From assembly GCF_963676685.1 (NCBI RefSeq), contig NC_092357.1, positions 19,271,607 to 19,335,606 of the forward strand: a stretch of DNA of 64,000 nucleotides. The letters run 5' to 3'. This DNA is from Mytilus edulis (Eukaryota > Mollusca > Bivalvia > Mytilida > Mytilidae). Below are positions 59,870 to 64,000 of the stretch, in pieces. Made by a program: the position numbers and the translations under genes. The notes under the pieces are model-generated. The model was not told the origin of the DNA. It worked only from the letters and a program-made list of their open reading frames with translations, and searched no databases. Numbering within the stretch: the stretch's first letter is position 1; each line of letters starts with the position of its first letter.

Positions 59870-61165
59870 AATTTTATTTATAACAATGGTCATTTATTCC
59901 GTTACATTAGTCTGAAAAACGAAGCAAAGATGAATCAGTAGAGATTTGTTAAGCGTGTAATCTCCGTGGAATGGCCAATTCTTCAAAAAAATTATTTTTT
60001 TTAAAATAATTTCCACATCCAACAGATCGATATCGGTGTCAACATTAATTTTTAGTACAACTTTGATGTTTACATATACATATTATGGTTCATAAATGAC
60101 GAAATCGTCGAATTGTAACCTCCGTGGAATGTAATCTTCGTTGACATTTTTGTAAAGAGTGCTTTTATCGAGTATTTCCCGCCAAATAAACATATTAGAT
60201 AGTTACAATGGATGGCGGTAAATCACTTACAGATCAATAATATATTGTAATTCATACATCATAAGGAGACACCATGTAACAATTTTTATAAATCAATTGT
60301 ATGAGTGTAACAGAGTTGCTTTTTTCTCAAATCTAGAAGAAGAAGAAAAAACCGATCCGGATGTTTTTATATCAATCGTTATGCATATGAATAATTTAGC
60401 CTGACCTGTTTTCAATATTCAAGATATGAAGCTTGTATGATTAATATAAATTTGATACCGGATTCAATACGATTTAACAATTATGCAATTGCATTAGAAG
60501 CCATAAAAATTGCTCTTACTATTTTCGTGTTGCACAAGGAAAGAAGCTTTTAATTTCTTTCATCGAAATTAGGACGTCGGTTGAACGTTTAATGTTTATT
60601 ATAAAATTATTATTAAAATAGCGTGCTATATTGTCCGCTACATTTGTTAACAACACCTTGTACACCATTCTTTTCGAAATAAAAAGCAGTTAAATAGATT
60701 CAACAAAACTATCCGTCACAATGCTATATATTACGGTCTGTAGAAGAGGAGATCTACATTTCTGTATTCTGTAATTCTTTTGGCAATTTGTCTCTATTCA
60801 GTAAGAAATATATGCTTATTCTGTCAAATTCTTGTGTTCAGTTCCTGCATTTGAAAACTTCCGTATATAACATTTTGACAATATATATTATCTTGTCTGT
60901 ATAAACAACATACGCATTACGACACTACTCCGTATAGCCCCTATTTTGTATTCTGTCATTGTAATGCATAAATGATACCATGTTAAAAATAAGTATAAAA
61001 CTTTGAGAATTTTTTTTTTTCAATTTCTCCGAAATAAAGTTGGATAATAAACAAAAGTAAAGATGATATGAGGTATATTTTATCACATTTTCCTTGTGAT
61101 TCGAGGTCCTGGTAATGAGGAGCTGAACGTTCAGTTCAGTTCAGTGACAGTACCGGTAGCTAACC
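59870..61165. other. Unannotated AT-rich DNA
   Basis: No exon or known repeat was recognised. TCTCCGTGGAATG and CCTCCGTGGAATG near 59960 and 60120 are a short direct repeat. Confidence 0.5.
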
Positions 61166-61169
61166 GACA

Positions 61170-61430
61170 TTAAGATAGTCGTTTATTCATGTGTTACATA
61201 TTTGTTTTTCGTTCATTTTTTTTTTTCATAAATGAGGCCGTTATTTTTCTCGTTTTAATTGTTTTACATTGTCTTATCGGGGCCTTGTATAGCTAACTAT
61301 GCGGTATGGGATTTTCTCATTGTTGAAGGCCGAACGGTTACCTATAGTTGTTAATGTTTATGTCATTTTGGTCTTTTGTGGATAGTTGTCTCATTGGCAA
61401 TTATACCACATCTCCTTTATATAAAATAAA
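61170..61430 (-). repeat. Common mussel repeat, inverted copy
   Basis: On the plus strand GTGTTACATATTTGTTTTTC, CGGGGCCTTGTATAGCTAAC and GATAGTTGTCTCATTGGCAA give the family in reverse. Confidence 0.7.
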
Positions 61431-61924
61431 AATTTGATCACCAACAAGATTTGATCATTGATTACTCATCTGTCCAAAAAATATATAAATAAACATTGCT
61501 TATCACTCAATTCTTTTGGTGAATAGTGAAATATATTTAACATATATGTTGGTACATAAAAAATGTTATAACCAAAAAAAAATTGAAGACAATGTCTTTC
61601 GTCCTCGAGCATCAGTATGAAAATTAAGACGTATGAATTATGACAATGTTTTTATTCTGCAAAGCCTTACAATTCCAATCAATGGTCAATTAATATATTT
61701 TGAAATCATAAAGATACCTAAGGTTTTAAACTCCATCAATCAATGTTACATTCGACTGATTTGACTTGTTTTTGTGTGTCATTTTGGTCATATAGCTCAT
61801 CAACTCTTTCTATTATTTCATATCTTTGCATATCAAATACTTGTCGCTGGACGTAAATGATAAAGATAAATCAAAAATAGTGCTCGCTTCGGACGCATAG
61901 CATTTATAATTTGTTTTTTTCAAC

Positions 61925-62845
61925 CACCATTGGAGGTTTTTTTTGTTGCTTTCGGATTATCATGGTCTGACATCTGTCACGGATTATTTTGTTAAAAGGT
62001 GAATAAAATTAAATAATTGCTGACGCAATTCTCGAGAAGGATGTAAGGTTAAATTTGCCTACAATAGTAAACTAAATGATAAGTTAACTCATGCAAGATT
62101 GTGATTTTGGCGAAAAACACTGATGCTTATGAATGTATAAAATTTGCATCGCTTATTTCATTTGACCAGTTACGTTTACAACCAATTTAAAGGTTCAACG
62201 TTTCTTTCGAAATAATCTACTAGAATATTGTCAATAATGAATTTAACGGAAATTCATTAATCTTTAAATCATTCATTTCTTTAATTTTTAATTCACCATA
62301 TTCTTAATTTTCAAAATTATTTTTTAATCTATAAACCGCCTTCTATATCTTCAAATAACTATATGATTATTTCAAATAACTATATGATATTCAAGCGGAA
62401 TACGATGCATTGTTCTATTGGTATAAGAGGGTCTACAAAAAGAAGCAGTTCAATTGGTCCTTAGTATTTGTATAAAAATCAAAATTGCGAGATTTATAGG
62501 TTACAACTAACCAACAAAGAGGATGAATAAAATATCTATGAAAAATGAGTTCAAAGTGTACTTATATTTTGCTGAATCATTTTTTTTTGTGTCCTCTCGG
62601 CATTGTTTTTTATATATATATTTATATTGAACCTTTTTAAATTCTTTATCAACGACAATGCATGTAACATCTTATTTAATTTTTGGATATTCTTCTCCCG
62701 GTCATAAATCTGCATGACATATTTGCCACTGTACATTCAGAAAACATCAATCAATAAATCATATCTCCTCTAAAATTGTAGTATTATGCTAACTGTAAAC
62801 ATTATTAAATAAGTGATTCTTTTAAATTTTAATTAGATATTATCA
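61925..62845. other. Unannotated AT-rich DNA
   Basis: A small direct repeat, TTCAAATAACTATATGAT, near 62350. Otherwise nothing was recognised. Confidence 0.5.
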
Positions 62846-63120
62846 GTTACACAGTGTGTTAGTGACCTTATACGATAAATACGGGGTCAGTAAATTCCAT
62901 AAGGGGTTTGAGCGAAAATAGAACCTGATATGGAATTTACTGACCCTGTAAATATCGTATTAAGTCACTAACACACTGTGTAACGAATTTATCTTGCCGA
63001 CTATCTTTATTAGTTGAATTTTAGACTTGAGTCTCATTTGCAATCCTATCACATCTTATTATTGTTATATTAAAGTGTTCGAGTGTTCAATTTTAAGAAA
63101 CATACTCCCATTGGTCTGCT
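62846..63120. repeat. Palindromic MITE-like element, copy 2
   Basis: Same family as 9303-9578 but inverted: the palindrome 62846-62985 comes first, then the flank ending TCCCATTGGTCTGCT. The loop is altered (GTTTGAGCGAAAATAGAA). Two full-length copies of equal size in opposite orientation argue for a defined mobile unit. Confidence 0.85.
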
Positions 63121-63562
63121 AGAAAAGCTAATAGATACGTCTCGTCTCTCTCCTATTTTTTTTTCAAATTTCCGATACAATGAACAAAAAGTTATTAAGG
63201 AATATCAAAGGAAGTAATCCATCAAAGATACAGGATCATACAAGGGTTGTGCTTCGGCTTCGAAAGAATTTTTCAAAACAGTTCAAAGCAAGAAATTCAT
63301 GCGTATACGCCATAATAGTTCATTTTGAAATTAAAACAGTTTATTTATATATACATGTATATATGTTTTCGATATCAATATGACCACATTAATGATAATT
63401 CATGGTAACACAGATTGGTAAATAGGATGATGACGAAAAAAGGAGGATTCAGTGGCGAATAATATGAGTGTTCGGGTTGAAAGCATGTTAATACGATTTT
63501 ATCCTTTATTCTGTTTTGTACAAGACTGAAATGCTGAGTCGATTGTTTAACTAGTCAACACA

Positions 63563-64000
63563 TTTACTAAATTTTATCATCGGTATAAGGACATCATTCG
63601 TAAATATAGCTTAACATGCAGACTTCTTATACGTTCAGGTATTTTACATCCAATTTTTTATGGAAATATTCTTTATAAAGCACAAAGGTGTCAGTATTCA
63701 CCTCAAAAACTAACTAAACCTTTGAATAGACTTATTATGAAGGGATATACATGTAGTTACGATACTGTTGTTAGGTTAATAAAGATTGCATATTTTGGCG
63801 TTAATATTGATTCACTTATAGGGTCTTTGCATCGGAACTAAACACATTTATTCCAAAACCAGTTGTTGGCATGACACGGGTTATGTTCTTCTCATATATG
63901 TTATGATGGTATGATACTAAACCCCTAACGGGAAGGATTGTGCCTGATGTTCATATGATGAAATCATAATCTTTCAGTCAGTTTAATTGAAGTCTGGAGC
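63563..64000 (+). pseudogene. Retroelement ORF 3' end and tail
   Basis: An open frame from 63563 to a stop at 63841 reads KFYHRYKDIIRKYS, RSGILHPIFYGNILYKA, KLTKPLNRLI and IAYFGVNIDSLIGSLHRN. I recall the same string from many mussel repeat copies, as the C-terminus of a reverse transcriptase-type ORF followed by a 3' UTR that continues to the window edge. No start codon or catalytic domain is present, so this is a 5'-truncated copy. From recall only, the tail sequence would continue into the repeat seen in the same orientation at 10975-11465. Confidence 0.5.

Overview
The window looks like AT-rich, repeat-dense nuclear DNA of a bivalve mollusc, most likely a mussel of the genus Mytilus. The genus call rests on my recall of several dispersed repeats that I associate with mussel genomic sequence; it cannot be proved from the window. 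Nothing here is bacterial: there are no operons and no long single-exon genes. The only well-supported protein-coding content is a set of short exons with GT/AG borders, all in phase 1 and all on the minus strand.

Two tandem, head-to-tail paralogous immunoglobulin-superfamily (IgSF) genes account for this coding content. Gene A (about 50.3 kb down to 28.1 kb) has nine Ig-domain exons followed by an exon encoding a transmembrane helix. Its first four Ig exons (A1-A4) are close paralogues of one another, spaced about 3 to 5 kb apart. Gene B (7.2 kb down to 0.98 kb) has four Ig exons; its last three (B2, B3, B4) match A5, A6 and A7 in order, in exact length (306, 318 and 300 nt) and in phase. 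Its 3' part should lie to the left of the window. The signal-peptide exons and cytoplasmic-tail exons were not found. The proteins would be cell-surface Ig receptors or adhesion molecules; their ligand and any immune role are inference.

The rest is introns and about 20 kb between the genes, filled with mobile-element debris. It includes broken Penelope-like reverse transcriptase copies (25.8-26.9 kb, 43.7-44.3 kb), a degenerate protein of a transposon-associated HAxTGCDTTS-motif family (15.6-16.25 kb), a retroelement 3' end at the right edge, tRNA-derived SINE-like units in tandem pairs inside both Ig genes, and a 2.6-kb terminal-inverted-repeat element flanked by TTAA between exons A1 and A2. 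There are also several foldback palindromes (one with 51-bp perfect arms) and three tandem arrays.

From 51.5 to 58.5 kb, upstream of gene A exon A1, lies an unusual zone. It has a 476-bp direct-repeat pair, a 161-bp pair and a 70-bp pair, plus a less AT-rich 53-codon minus-strand ORF that runs into a poly(A)-like tract. This zone and the exon arrangement of gene A are the parts most worth a second look.
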